In this document: piece by piece, positions 36,501 to 46,128 of the stretch | Layout: every line of letters starts with the position of its first letter | Position numbering within the stretch: the first letter of the stretch is position 1 | Assembly: GCF_947504135.1 (NCBI RefSeq) | Contig: NZ_CANNGG010000005.1 | Span: 62,001 to 126,000, forward strand | DNA: 64,000 nucleotides | Source of the DNA: an uncultured Tenacibaculum sp. | Lineage (GTDB): Bacteria > Bacteroidota > Bacteroidia > Flavobacteriales > Flavobacteriaceae | Reading direction: 5' to 3' | The notes under the pieces: generated by a model | The model's database searches: none | Seen by the model: only the letters and a program-made list of their open reading frames with translations | What the model was told of the DNA's origin: nothing | Program-made: the position numbers and the translations under genes

Positions 36501-37964
36501 TTATTTAACTACATGTTTGTTTAAAATTCTATAGCTTTCTTTTATCACCTCTGGATCTTTACGCATTTTCCAAATAGTATCTGAGGCATTTTTTCTAGTT
36601 ACACCTATATCTACTATTGGTTTTGGGTAATCATTACCAAGAGTAAATCCATACATTTTTTGTTCTAAAGCTGTCATTTTGTATGGTTCGTGCTTAAACG
36701 CTAATGGTAATCCTTTAAGTTCTGGTATCCATTTTGAAATAAAAACTGCTTCAGGATCGTGCTCTAAACCATTTTTTACTGGGTTATAAATTCTAATCGT
36801 ATTAATTCCAGTTTCTCCTGCCTGCATTTGCAACTGAGGAAAGTGAATTCCTGGTTCAAAATCTAAAAACAATTTTGATAAATATTTTGATGCTTCTTGC
36901 CATGGTTGCCAAAGATTATGTGTAAAAAAAGACACTAACATAGCTCGCATTCTAAAATTCAAATATCCTGTATGAATTAAACAACGCATACACGCATCAA
37001 TAAATGGAATACCTGTTTTTCCGTTTCTCCATGCATATATGTATTTTTTAATAATATTTTTCTTTAACTTATGAAACCCTTTATTGATACTTTCTTGTTC
37101 CATTATACATTCCATTTCGAATTTCTGGATGAAATGTGCCTGCCATTTAAGTCTTGAAATGAAAGCATCTATTGCTCTTTTATTTCTTGAACTAGAACGA
37201 ATACTTATTGCTAACTGATACACCTCTCTTACTGAGATATTCCCCCAAGCAATATAAGGTGACAGCCTGCTACAGCTCTCTCTTGCTTCTGTTGGTTTTG
37301 AAATATTTTTTGCATACCCCTCATACCTTTTGTTAAAAAAACTATGTAAATACTTAAGAGCCGTAGCTCGTCCTCCTTTTTGAAATAGCTTTTCTTCTTC
37401 TGTATCTAAATTTACAATTGTCAAGTTTTTTGCTATTTCTTTTATTTCTGTTATTGTTACAAAAGGAACATTTGTTGAATCAAATATTATCTGACTTGAT
37501 TTCATGTAGTTTTCCCAATCCTCTTTCCAACCTTCTCTGTTTTCTCGCCCCCTAAATACTCCATTATGAATATTTTCTTTCCATTCTATTACATTATTCT
37601 TACAAAACCTTTTAAAGGTTTTATCTCTATTATAAGTTGCAAGAATACCTGTTTCTATATGAGAGTAGACATTAGTAACATTTGACACCGACGTTAAATA
37701 CCTAAAAAAAGAAAGTACCTCTGAGTTTATTGTTAAAACCTGTGTATTATACAGTAACAACTCTTGGTTTATATCTCGTATAGATTCTTTAACAAAATCC
37801 CAATGTCTTTTAGAATAATGTTCGTCTTGTATAATACTTTCTTCAAAAATATAAACAAATAATATTTTCTTACCTGAAGTTATTGCATTAAAAACAGCCT
37901 CGTTATCCTGCAACCGAAGATCTCTTTTAAACCAAACTACTGCTATTTCTCCTGTTATTTTCAA
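36501..37964 (-). CDS. Divergent cryptochrome/photolyase-family flavoprotein
   Basis: The N-terminus (VVWFKRDLRLQDNEAVFNA) is a normal photolyase antenna domain. The FAD-domain motifs GRATALKYLHSFF, LSPYIAWGNISVREVY and IDACMRCLIHTGYLNFRMRAM are kept. The stretch that normally reads NNGNWQW is changed: aligned residues run Gln-Leu-Gln-Met, so both tryptophans and the Asn are lost. This argues against classical CPD repair and for a cryptochrome-like sensor or specialised repair. The start is a TTG at 37962-37964. No ATG lies between the promoter and the conserved N-terminus, so TTG is the only sensible choice. Confidence 0.85.
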   Translation of the reverse strand: MKITGEIAVVWFKRDLRLQDNEAVFNAITSGKKILFVYIFEESIIQDEHYSKRHWDFVKESIRDINQELLLYNTQVLTINSEVLSFFRYLTSVSNVTNVYSHIETGILATYNRDKTFKRFCKNNVIEWKENIHNGVFRGRENREGWKEDWENYMKSSQIIFDSTNVPFVTITEIKEIAKNLTIVNLDTEEEKLFQKGGRATALKYLHSFFNKRYEGYAKNISKPTEARESCSRLSPYIAWGNISVREVYQLAISIRSSSRNKRAIDAFISRLKWQAHFIQKFEMECIMEQESINKGFHKLKKNIIKKYIYAWRNGKTGIPFIDACMRCLIHTGYLNFRMRAMLVSFFTHNLWQPWQEASKYLSKLFLDFEPGIHFPQLQMQAGETGINTIRIYNPVKNGLEHDPEAVFISKWIPELKGLPLAFKHEPYKMTALEQKMYGFTLGNDYPKPIVDIGVTRKNASDTIWKMRKDPEVIKESYRILNKHVVK

Positions 37965-37983
37965 TCCAATGTGCGCTTTGAAT

Positions 37984-38028
37984 CAAAAATACAATTTTTG
38001 TTTAACTAATAAAAGAAATAATTAAACA
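37984..38028 (-). promoter_or_regulatory. Promoter of second photolyase unit with inverted-repeat operator
   Basis: The minus strand carries TATTTTTG (37991 to 37984), an exact -7 element, about 19 bases before the TTG start of the cryptochrome gene. Seven bases upstream begins an inverted repeat: on the plus strand TGTTTAAC at 37999-38006, 14 bases, then ATTAAACA at 38021-38028. Element, 7-base gap and 14-base spacer are the same as at 50513-50557. I infer a site for the CarH-like regulator. Confidence 0.65.
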
Positions 38029-38033
38029 AAAAG

Positions 38034-39566
38034 TTAATAGCTATTAATTTTTTGCTTAATTGTTTTTGCTTTTTCTAGAATTTCTGAGAAGTCTTTTGAT
38101 ATTTCCATTTTTTGCAATAAAGTATACATCATACGCATTCGGTGGTTATTTTTCAACTTCTCTTTATTTTTATAAAGAAACTCCCAATACAAAGTATTAT
38201 ACGGACACGAATCTTCTTCTGTTTTTGTTTTGTAATTATAAGAGCATTCTTTGCAATAATTACTCATTTTATTAATATAACTTGCGCTAGATACATAAGG
38301 TTTTGTGGCCACTATCCCTCCATCCGCGTACTGACTCATCCCTCTTGTATTTGGTAATTGCACCCACTCTACAGCATCTATATATACTCCTAAATACCAA
38401 GCATCTACCTCATCTGGATGAACCTCTAACAATAACGCTAGGTTACCTAAAATCATAAGACGCTGTATATGATGCGCGTATGCGTTATTTAACGAGTTTT
38501 TTAGCGATTGCTTCACACAATTCATTTTTGTTTTTCCTGTCCAAAAAAAATCTGGCAATGAAACTTTATTATTAAAAAAATTCTTTTTTTTAAAATCTTC
38601 TCCTAATTGCCAATAAACACCTCTCATATACTCTCTCCATCCTAATACTTGACGAATAAAGCCCTCTGCCTGAGAAACGGCTATTGAAGGTTTCTTATAA
38701 AACACATCAACAACCTTCTCTACAACTTCTCTCGGGGCTACTAATTTTAAATTAAGAGCAAATGATAATCGAGAATGAAACAGAAAATCTTGTGATGAAT
38801 GCATTGCATCTTGATAATCTCCAAAAAACTCTAACAAATTGTCACAAAAAAAATCTAATTGCTTTATTGCTTGTTCTCTATTTATTGGATAAGTAAAAGT
38901 TAATGTTTCTTCTCCAAATGTAACCACTTCTGCTTCATTAAGCTCTTTTAATAATGCTTTACAGTCAATATTAGTCTCATAAGGCAAAGGAACTAATTCA
39001 TCTTGATTCCATTTTTTTCTGTTAGATGCATCATAATTCCATTTACCGCCAACCGGTTCATTATTTTCTACAAGTATCTTATGCTTTTTCCTCATATAGC
39101 GATAAAAATCTTCCATAACTGTTTTCTTTCTACCTTCAGAAAACTCTTTTAACTCATTCCTTGTAGTGTAAAAATGTTCAGTATCATACGATTTAACTGG
39201 TATCTGTAAGCTCTTGAGTTCATTTTTAAATTGCACATCTAAACGAAACTCGTCAGGCAACTGATATTCAATTTTTGTAATTGAGTATTTTTTTTGTAAT
39301 ACTTTAATATTTTTTATAAGATTGTGCGTGTTATGCGAATCTGATATTTTAAAATACTCTACTGCGTGACCTTTCTCTTCTAGTTTTTTAGCAAAACTCC
39401 TCATTGCTAAGAAAAACCCTACAACTTTTTGTATATGATGTTTTACATACTCCGTTTCTTGCTTCATTTCAAACATAGCATACACTACTTTTTTGTTTTT
39501 TTGCTTAAACCAGCTATGAGATTCGTTTAACTGATCACCTAAAAGCACTCTAAGTATTACATCCAT
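38034..39566 (-). CDS. Fe-S bacterial cryptochrome/photolyase, (6-4)-type
   Basis: This 510-residue protein starts VILRVLLGDQLNESHSWF, the antenna domain of the FeS-BCP class. The C-terminal domain has VLGWREYMRGVYW and LPNTRGMSQYADGG. Four Cys that would bind a [4Fe-4S] cluster lie at 350, 438, 441 and 454, the numbers I recall for the Agrobacterium (6-4) photolyase PhrB. That enzyme uses dimethyl-ribityl-lumazine as antenna. Likely light-dependent repair of (6-4) photoproducts. It overlaps the DASH gene by one base. Confidence 0.92.
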   Translation of the reverse strand: MDVILRVLLGDQLNESHSWFKQKNKKVVYAMFEMKQETEYVKHHIQKVVGFFLAMRSFAKKLEEKGHAVEYFKISDSHNTHNLIKNIKVLQKKYSITKIEYQLPDEFRLDVQFKNELKSLQIPVKSYDTEHFYTTRNELKEFSEGRKKTVMEDFYRYMRKKHKILVENNEPVGGKWNYDASNRKKWNQDELVPLPYETNIDCKALLKELNEAEVVTFGEETLTFTYPINREQAIKQLDFFCDNLLEFFGDYQDAMHSSQDFLFHSRLSFALNLKLVAPREVVEKVVDVFYKKPSIAVSQAEGFIRQVLGWREYMRGVYWQLGEDFKKKNFFNNKVSLPDFFWTGKTKMNCVKQSLKNSLNNAYAHHIQRLMILGNLALLLEVHPDEVDAWYLGVYIDAVEWVQLPNTRGMSQYADGGIVATKPYVSSASYINKMSNYCKECSYNYKTKTEEDSCPYNTLYWEFLYKNKEKLKNNHRMRMMYTLLQKMEISKDFSEILEKAKTIKQKINSY

Positions 39567-40855
39567 TACTTATCAATCCATTTAGCTCTAAATTCCCCAT
39601 ACTTATCATATGTATTAGCTTGCCATTCTATATCAAACTTTTTACTCTCAGAACTATTTCCTACTCCTGCTATATACATCCAGTTACCATAATTACTGTG
39701 CGGATCATAATCTACTAACAAAGATTCAAAGTAGGCTGCCCCAATCCTCCAATCTTGCTGTAAGTTATGTACAAAATAAGATGCTACGTTTTGCCTCCCT
39801 CTATTACTCATCCAACCTGTTTTTCTTAACTCTATCATATTAGCGTTTACAAAATCGGATGTAGTATTACCTAAAACCCAATTTTTTATCACCTTATTAT
39901 CATGAATACTTAGTATCATTTTTTTCTGAATCCCCCCTAATTTGAAGAAGTTATTTTTGTGATAACGAACTGCATGTTTAAAGAACTCTCTCCACAACAA
40001 CTCAAAATACACCCAATATGTTGATGAATTTGCCTCATATTCGTCTTCAAATCTCTTTAGTTCTTTATAAATTGTTTTTACACTAATAGACCCATTAGAT
40101 AACCAAGGTGAAAATTTTGTACTACAATTTATTCCTAATAAATTATTTCTTGTTTTCTTGTAGTCAATCACTTTTTTTGTTTCAAAAAAATAACTTTTCA
40201 ACCTCATTAACGCTTGCTTTTCTCCTCCTTTAAAAGGAAAAGAATTTCCTAAAGCTTTTTCTGCACGAGAACAGTTTGGTATTTCAAAAAATGCCTGAGA
40301 ATATATATCCTGATAGGGTAAATGATAATTTAACTCTGTGTCTATATCTAATTTTTTTTCAACTTTATTTCTAAAAGATGAAAAAGACAACGGGTATTTT
40401 TTGTTAAATAACGTATCTATTTGATGTGGCTCATACAAATATTGATTTGTTACCCTTATCTTTTTTACCTTACTACCAACTACTTTTCTTACTCTCTTTT
40501 CTATATCTTTTTCATCACTAGTTTCATCTTCTTGATAAACTAGCGTAGTAATTAAGAAATCGTTTTGAATCTCTCTAACAACGGTTTCTGTTTTTTTTAC
40601 CCCTACATAAAAAGGTATATTATATTTAGCTAAACTCTCCTTTAATTCTTTTAATGTTTCAATTAAAAAATGAAGACGGAATTTTCCTGTTCTCTCAAAA
40701 GAATATTGACGTTTAAAAAACACAGGATCAAACGCATAAAAAGCCACCAAATAACGTTTAGTCGCTATTGCTTCTTTTAACAGTTTGTTATCACGAACTC
40801 TTAAATCGTTTCTAAACCAAATTAAGGTGCATTCTTGTTTTTGTTTTTCCTGCAT
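39566..40855 (-). CDS. DASH-family cryptochrome
   Basis: This 429-residue flavoprotein has the antenna-domain start [15 protein letters not shown]. The FAD-domain motifs fit the DASH class: [52 protein letters not shown] and [17 protein letters not shown] proteins bind FAD and methenyl-tetrahydrofolate and repair CPDs in single-stranded DNA. Its start is inside the end of the DUF2256 mini-gene (34-base overlap). Confidence 0.93.
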   Translation of the reverse strand: MQEKQKQECTLIWFRNDLRVRDNKLLKEAIATKRYLVAFYAFDPVFFKRQYSFERTGKFRLHFLIETLKELKESLAKYNIPFYVGVKKTETVVREIQNDFLITTLVYQEDETSDEKDIEKRVRKVVGSKVKKIRVTNQYLYEPHQIDTLFNKKYPLSFSSFRNKVEKKLDIDTELNYHLPYQDIYSQAFFEIPNCSRAEKALGNSFPFKGGEKQALMRLKSYFFETKKVIDYKKTRNNLLGINCSTKFSPWLSNGSISVKTIYKELKRFEDEYEANSSTYWVYFELLWREFFKHAVRYHKNNFFKLGGIQKKMILSIHDNKVIKNWVLGNTTSDFVNANMIELRKTGWMSNRGRQNVASYFVHNLQQDWRIGAAYFESLLVDYDPHSNYGNWMYIAGVGNSSESKKFDIEWQANTYDKYGEFRAKWIDK

Positions 40856-40965
40856 TTTTTACTACAGTATTTTACTTCACTCCAACTAGCTTCCCATTTC
40901 TTCCTCCATGAAAAAGAAAGCCCACAAACTTTACAAATTTTGGTTGGTAAGTGCTGTTTTTTCAA
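40822..40965 (-). CDS. DUF2256 zinc-finger mini-protein, 47 aa
   Basis: A 47-codon frame starts at TTG (40963-40965) and ends at 40822-40824. The product has CxxC (Cys11, Cys14) and CxxxC (Cys34, Cys38), with [19 protein letters not shown] between them. This is the DUF2256 pattern, well known as a tiny gene next to cryptochromes. No ATG lies between an in-frame stop and the TTG. It sits 11 bases after the preceding gene and overlaps the DASH gene start by 34 bases. A zinc ribbon that binds DNA or the cryptochrome is inferred. Confidence 0.85.
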   Translation of the reverse strand: MKKQHLPTKICKVCGLSFSWRKKWEASWSEVKYCSKKCRKNKNKNAP

Positions 40966-40976
40966 TTTTAAACAAA

Positions 40977-42392
40977 TTATTTTGACAAAAAATTAATGAG
41001 TTGCTTAAATATAAGTCCATGAAACGGTAAAACAGCAAACCAATAAACTCTACCCCATATTCCTTTAGGTCTGAATACTGCTTTTTGATAAAGTAAGCCG
41101 TCTTTAATAACATACTCTAACCATGCCTCTCCTGGTAGTTTCATTTCTGCAAAGAGCAATAAACGTTTATTATCTTTATCCGCTAATAACACACGCCAAA
41201 AGTCAAGCGCATCTCCTGGCTCTAACTTAGTCGGATCTCTTCTACCTCTACGCAGCCCAACACCTCCAAAAACTTGATCTATAAAACCTCTTATCTTCCA
41301 AAGAAAATTGAACTTATACCATCCTGTTTCTCCTCCTATACTCCAAATTTTATGTAATGTTTCTGTTTCATTTTGCACTTCTCTAACTCTAATATCTTTA
41401 AAACATCCGTATTGAGGTATTTGAATATGTTTTGCTAGTTGGTCATGAAAAACACCACTACTCATAGCATCTTTCCAACTAGAAATTACTTCGTTTTGTT
41501 CTATTTTTTGAAAAGCTAATGCTACCGCTTCTTTATAGGTTATTGGCGCTACATTAAGTAACATATTAATAGCACTTGGTTTTGCTATTACTTCAACCTT
41601 CATACTATCCACTAGAGCTTGCGCCAGATTAAAAGAGGTTGATGTTACAAAATATAACCAATAGGAAGACAGCTTTGGTGTTAAAACTGGGAGTGTGTAA
41701 ATATATCTTTTAAAACCTCTTACCTCAGCAAACTGCAATAACATTTCTTTATAGGTTAATATTTCAGGACCGCAGATATCAAAAGATTTATTGTGGGTTT
41801 CTTTAACCTGTAAACTGTTTTCTAAAAAAGCTAATACGTCTCTAACCGCAATAGGCTGTGTTTTCGTTTTTAACCATTTTGGTGTTACCATTACTGGAAG
41901 CTTTTCTACTATATCTCTTATAATTTCAAAAGAAGCACTTCCACTTCCTACAATAATTCCTGCTCTAAAGGTTGTTAATGCATAACTGTTTGATTGTAGC
42001 TTTTTTTCTACTTCGTATCTTGACTGCAAATGTTTAGATAATGAATTATCATTTACAATTCCGCTTAAGTATACAACTTGTTTACAGTTGGTAGGCTCTA
42101 TCAAACTTTTAAAGTTTTCTGCACAGGTTAACTCTAAGTTTTCAAAGTTTTCTGATGTCGTAGCCATCGAATGTATTAAATAATACGCAGCATCGATATC
42201 TTTAGGAAAACTTGTATTTTCTATATTTAAAAAATCAACTTTTATAAAAGTAACATTCGGATTGTTTTCAAACTCATCTGGTATTCTATCTAAATCACGA
42301 ACACAACAAACTAACTTGTGATTACTTTCTAGTAACCTAACAATTAATCGTTTTCCTATATAACCTGTTGTGCCTGTAACTAAGATTTTCAT
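40977..42392 (-). CDS. NAD(P)-dependent epimerase-like protein with DUF2867 domain
   Basis: The N-terminal extended-SDR domain (residues 1-300) has [10 protein letters not shown] at 7-16. The C-terminal 150 residues ([24 protein letters not shown], then [31 protein letters not shown]) are the DUF2867 lipocalin-like domain. Such fusions occur in photolyase clusters; the substrate is unknown. It starts inside the last four bases of the flavin reductase gene. Confidence 0.9.
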   Translation of the reverse strand: MKILVTGTTGYIGKRLIVRLLESNHKLVCCVRDLDRIPDEFENNPNVTFIKVDFLNIENTSFPKDIDAAYYLIHSMATTSENFENLELTCAENFKSLIEPTNCKQVVYLSGIVNDNSLSKHLQSRYEVEKKLQSNSYALTTFRAGIIVGSGSASFEIIRDIVEKLPVMVTPKWLKTKTQPIAVRDVLAFLENSLQVKETHNKSFDICGPEILTYKEMLLQFAEVRGFKRYIYTLPVLTPKLSSYWLYFVTSTSFNLAQALVDSMKVEVIAKPSAINMLLNVAPITYKEAVALAFQKIEQNEVISSWKDAMSSGVFHDQLAKHIQIPQYGCFKDIRVREVQNETETLHKIWSIGGETGWYKFNFLWKIRGFIDQVFGGVGLRRGRRDPTKLEPGDALDFWRVLLADKDNKRLLLFAEMKLPGEAWLEYVIKDGLLYQKAVFRPKGIWGRVYWFAVLPFHGLIFKQLINFLSK

Positions 42393-43003
42393 TCCTTTGG
42401 TCTTTGATATGATAATCTTGTATAATTTTCTGCAACCATATAAGTGTCTAAACCATTAATGGCTGCTATTTTTTCAGTAGATAGGTTTAACAAACCATCT
42501 TCTGAAAGCATAGAGTCCTTAAAATACAAATCAGTAACTTCACCTAACACTAAAATAGTTCCGTTAGCTTTTATATGATGCTCTTCTAAAAACTTCATTC
42601 CTATTTGTAAAGGTGATTCCGCTACAAAAGGAGCATAAAAATCATTCTTAAATTCTTCTGACAATGCTGTTTTATCAAATTCTGAAATTTCCGAAGGATA
42701 TTTAGCCGAGGTATGATGCGCTTCCTCAATTATTGCTTCATTAATAGCATTGATTGTATAATATCCTGTTTCTTTTATATTGTTATACGTATTTCTAACA
42801 ACGGTTGTAGGACGTAACACAAACCCTAAAATTGCTGGGCTTGAACCATAATGCACCACCGAACTGAAAACTGCAACATTGGTTATGTTATCAGTTGATT
42901 TTGTTGCAATAAGGTTTGCTGGTTTATAACCAGAAATGCTATTCATCAAATTTATTTTATACAGATGAGGAAACTCGTCTATTTGTTGACGTGTAATGTG
43001 CAT
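42389..43003 (-). CDS. Flavin reductase-family protein
   Basis: This 204-residue FMN-binding split-barrel protein has NLIATKSTDNITNVAVFSSVVHYGSSPAILGFVLRP in the core (shown in short parts: NVAVFSSV, then SSPAILGF) and the ETGYYTINAINE strand. It would give reduced flavin, possibly for the neighbouring flavoproteins. The gene overlaps its neighbours by one and four bases, which indicates one transcript. Confidence 0.88.
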   Translation of the reverse strand: MHITRQQIDEFPHLYKINLMNSISGYKPANLIATKSTDNITNVAVFSSVVHYGSSPAILGFVLRPTTVVRNTYNNIKETGYYTINAINEAIIEEAHHTSAKYPSEISEFDKTALSEEFKNDFYAPFVAESPLQIGMKFLEEHHIKANGTILVLGEVTDLYFKDSMLSEDGLLNLSTEKIAAINGLDTYMVAENYTRLSYQRPKE

Positions 43004-44313
43004 TATATCGTATTAAAATTATTGATTTTTACCTTGTTTGCTTTTAAATCGTGCATTAGGTTATATAAACCAAAAAATGTTCGATTAATGTAAATGAAGT
43101 GTTTTGACCCTCTATTTCCGTTCATCTTTTTAAGCTCGGTACTCTTGGCATATTTCTGACCTAAATCTGCTATTTTCCCGAAGAACTCCTCATCTGAAAA
43201 ATCAAATTCTTCTTGCTGAAAAGGCTGTGTAAAGAGTGATAACATTTCATAAAACAATGCTTTAAAAAAGGTTATTTCTTCTGGTGTATCATCTTTTCTC
43301 AAGATTTCTAACTCATAGAGTTTACTTTCAAAAAAAGCTGGGTTATCTATATTTTCTCTTTTTGCTAGTTCGAAATAAGGCACATAAAAACTTTCAGGAA
43401 CTTCTTTCATACATCCAAAATCGATAACAATCAATTCATTTGATTTGGACACTAAAAAATTCCCTGGATGCGGATCTGCATGTACTTTTTTTAGCTTGTG
43501 CATTTGATACATATAAAAGTCCCACAAAGCTTGTCCTAGTTTATTTGCAATATCTTCAGGCTGCTCATTTTTAGTAAATTCTGACAGGTGAACTCCATCC
43601 ATCCAATCCATCGTTAAAATTCTATCTGATGACAAGTCTGGATAGTATTTTGGAAATTTTAAGTTTGGAATATGTTTACAAGCATCAGCTATTTCATTAC
43701 TCTGTGCAAGTTCTAATTCGTAATTAGTTTCTTCCAGAAGCTTTTCTTCAACTTCTTTAAAATATTCATCTGAGCCTTCTCCCTTAATGTTAAACATTTT
43801 CATCGCAATAGGTTTCACCATTGCTAAATCGGTTGAAATACTATCCGCTACACCAGGATATTGAATTTTTACAGCTAACTTTTTTCCATCTTTAGTGGCT
43901 TTATGAACTTGTCCTATACTTGCTGCATTTACTGATTCTGCTGTAAACGTATCAAAAACTTCGTTCGGTGTTTTGTTGAAGTATTTTTTAAACGTTTTTG
44001 TCACTAAAGGTCCTGACAATGGCGGAACTGAAAACTGTGATAATGAAAACTTTTCTACATAAGCATTAGGTAAAATATTTTTTTCCATGCTTAGCATTTG
44101 TGCTACTTTTAATGCTGACCCTTTTAATTGTTTTAATCCATCGTAAATATCAGTAGCATTATCTTCGTTGAGCTGTTTTCTTGCTTCTTCTTCTGATTTG
44201 GTGATTTTATTTCCGTAGTATTTAGCATAATTTACACCAACTTTCACTCCTGTTGAAACTAACTTAGTAGCTCGTTCTATTTTTGACGTAGGTATTTTGT
44301 TTAAGGTTTTCAT
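43003..44313 (-). CDS. ABC1/UbiB-family atypical kinase
   Basis: This 436-residue protein of the ABC1 (AarF/UbiB/ADCK) family has the KxGQ-like motif region LKGSALKVAQMLS and NAASIGQVHKA with the AVKIQYPG lysine. The HADPHPGNF catalytic loop is followed by IDFG. These proteins are linked to lipid or quinone metabolism and occur with carotenoid clusters. The ATG at 44313 overlaps the TetR stop by four bases (ATGA), so I prefer it over a GTG 24 bases upstream. Confidence 0.9.
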   Translation of the reverse strand: MKTLNKIPTSKIERATKLVSTGVKVGVNYAKYYGNKITKSEEEARKQLNEDNATDIYDGLKQLKGSALKVAQMLSMEKNILPNAYVEKFSLSQFSVPPLSGPLVTKTFKKYFNKTPNEVFDTFTAESVNAASIGQVHKATKDGKKLAVKIQYPGVADSISTDLAMVKPIAMKMFNIKGEGSDEYFKEVEEKLLEETNYELELAQSNEIADACKHIPNLKFPKYYPDLSSDRILTMDWMDGVHLSEFTKNEQPEDIANKLGQALWDFYMYQMHKLKKVHADPHPGNFLVSKSNELIVIDFGCMKEVPESFYVPYFELAKRENIDNPAFFESKLYELEILRKDDTPEEITFFKALFYEMLSLFTQPFQQEEFDFSDEEFFGKIADLGQKYAKSTELKKMNGNRGSKHFIYINRTFFGLYNLMHDLKANKVKINNFNTI

Positions 44314-44963
44314 CTCATTGGTGATTTTTCTTTCCACAAAAATTTCGCTAAATCAATCACACTTTTTACAGGTGCTATTTGTTGAATATCAAAACTTGCT
44401 TTGACTGATTTTTCTATAAAAAGATCTGTTTTTTCAAAGTTTGATGACTCATCTTCTATCCAAAACTTTAAAATAAGCAATAGCTGCATCCAATACCCCT
44501 CTGCAATAGTTTTATCTTGAATTTTGTTGATTTTATCATTTTTAAAATCAATTTTTTCAAGGCTTATTTCATCTACAAAATGAATAAACTCAGTACGCAG
44601 TTCTTGCAATACTTTTAATTTCGAAAAATCTGTTTTTATCCTTTTTAACTGCGCCAATACATACGACCTATTTATTGTTAATAATTCAAAAAAGGTAAAA
44701 TAGAAACTTAATAGTTTATCTTTTGGCAAATAGTCTTTATAAGCTTCTGTTTTGTGTAGTAAATGAATGGTTTCTTTAGCGAAAATTCCAAAAACAGCTT
44801 TTTCTAAGCTTTCAAAGCTTGAAAAGTGTTTATAAAATTCCGCTTCTTCAAAGTTATTTTCTTTCGCAAAAGAAAATATTGAATTCGGTTGACCTGATGA
44901 TAGTACCGTATTCATATACCATTCTATTATTTTCTCTTGTGTTATATTCTTTTTTTTTGCCAT
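44310..44963 (-). CDS. TetR-family transcriptional regulator
   Basis: The N-terminal helix-turn-helix (residues 8-50: TQEKIIEWYMNTV, then IFSFAKENNFEEAEFYKHFSSFESLEKAV) is TetR-like, with a helical C-terminal domain of about 150 residues that could bind a ligand. It sits inside the operon between tspO and the ABC1 kinase gene. Confidence 0.82.
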   Translation of the reverse strand: MAKKKNITQEKIIEWYMNTVLSSGQPNSIFSFAKENNFEEAEFYKHFSSFESLEKAVFGIFAKETIHLLHKTEAYKDYLPKDKLLSFYFTFFELLTINRSYVLAQLKRIKTDFSKLKVLQELRTEFIHFVDEISLEKIDFKNDKINKIQDKTIAEGYWMQLLLILKFWIEDESSNFEKTDLFIEKSVKASFDIQQIAPVKSVIDLAKFLWKEKSPMR

Positions 44964-44966
44964 AGT

Positions 44967-45440
44967 TTAATTATTTAATACAATATATGCGTTGAGACTA
45001 GTTGCAATCGTCATCCATATTAAATATGGAAGTATAAATAGCGTATACCACCTTACTTTTTTTACATACTCAAAAGTGAAATAACCAATAAGTAGCCATA
45101 ATAAAGCGATTACAACTAAGCCTAATTTTGTTAAATGTTGATTAAAGAAAATATAGTTCCAGCTTACGTTTAAAATCCACTGATCTACATATAAAATGAG
45201 TACCTTTTTGTTTAAAAATTCATGCTGAAAACTCACTTTTGTCATATATACAGAAAACAATACCATAATGATTGTCCAAGCTACTCCAAAAACCCATCCT
45301 GCCGGTGTCCATGGAGCTTTGTTTAAAGACAAGTACCAATCTGTTCTTGGTCCTTCGTTCATTAACCAAGCACCAATAGCTAAAGCTGAAAGGTTAGCTA
45401 TCAAGAATATTAAAAAACGTATGTATTTATTTTCTTTCAA
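44967..45440 (-). CDS. tspO: TspO/MBR-family membrane protein
   Basis: This 157-residue protein has five hydrophobic segments and the family patterns KAPWTPAGWVFGVAWTII and NVSWNYIFF. TspO binds tetrapyrroles and controls carotenoid or photopigment genes in other bacteria; the TspO of Rhodobacter is a light/oxygen stress modulator. Its position between carotenoid and photolyase genes suits such a role. It overlaps the lycopene cyclase gene by 14 bases. Confidence 0.93.
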   Translation of the reverse strand: MKENKYIRFLIFLIANLSALAIGAWLMNEGPRTDWYLSLNKAPWTPAGWVFGVAWTIIMVLFSVYMTKVSFQHEFLNKKVLILYVDQWILNVSWNYIFFNQHLTKLGLVVIALLWLLIGYFTFEYVKKVRWYTLFILPYLIWMTIATSLNAYIVLNN

Positions 45441-46128
45441 GTTTTTTCCCTTTTAAATAGTTGAAGATTAACTGTGCCGAAAACAACATTGTAAATGCAT
45501 AAAAAGCATCTTCAATAGGTATGGTAAAAATTCTAAATCCTAAGTTTTCTGAATTGTTATACCAAACAACTGGTTCTTCTATAAAGCTTCCTGTTAAAAT
45601 TCCGTTGACAAGTAAAAAAGGAATTAATATTACCAAGAAACTAGGGTAGTATTCTTGCAATGTGTTTAAATGATTCTTTAACGCATAGCCTAACAATAGT
45701 AAAAACAGCACAAAATTTACTGTGGTATACCACTTTCCGAAGTTAAAAATCAACAACAAACTCACTAAAAAAATGAGGAAAAAGCTTACAATTACTGTCG
45801 CGGATTTTGACATTTTAAACTTTGGATATAAAAATTTTAATGCTTCATGTGTAAATAAACATGCATAAGGAATACAAAAGAAAAACATCCATTCTTCTAT
45901 TGGCATATTCAGCAGTTTTAGCGATAAATGATAGTCTGAATTAAACCCCCAAACTCCCATTTGTGTAAACCAACTGTCCCAAATCAAAAAAAATAAAGCA
46001 ACTGATAAAATACTAATAGCTGCTTGTTTGAAATATTGTATAAAGTGTAGTTTTTTTTCAAAAATACTATACAGTAATGGAATACTTAAACTTCCTAGAT
46101 TTAATATTAAATATAAATACTGACTCAT
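45427..46128 (-). CDS. Lycopene cyclase domain protein (CrtYc/CrtYd fusion type)
   Basis: This 233-residue membrane protein has about six to seven hydrophobic segments. Two PxEE-type motifs appear: MPIEEWMFFFCIPY near residue 75 and a second in FTIPIEDAFYAF near the end. This is the heterodimeric-type lycopene beta-cyclase found fused in Bacteroidota. It would turn lycopene into beta-carotene, the substrate of the hydroxylase encoded next. Confidence 0.9.
   Translation of the reverse strand: MSQYLYLILNLGSLSIPLLYSIFEKKLHFIQYFKQAAISILSVALFFLIWDSWFTQMGVWGFNSDYHLSLKLLNMPIEEWMFFFCIPYACLFTHEALKFLYPKFKMSKSATVIVSFFLIFLVSLLLIFNFGKWYTTVNFVLFLLLLGYALKNHLNTLQEYYPSFLVILIPFLLVNGILTGSFIEEPVVWYNNSENLGFRIFTIPIEDAFYAFTMLFSAQLIFNYLKGKKLERK

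Noticed and set aside
36500..36530. TTTAACT and TTTGTTTAAA near the end of the divergent cryptochrome gene
   Set aside because: Looks similar to the operator, but the spacing does not fit and it is coding sequence.
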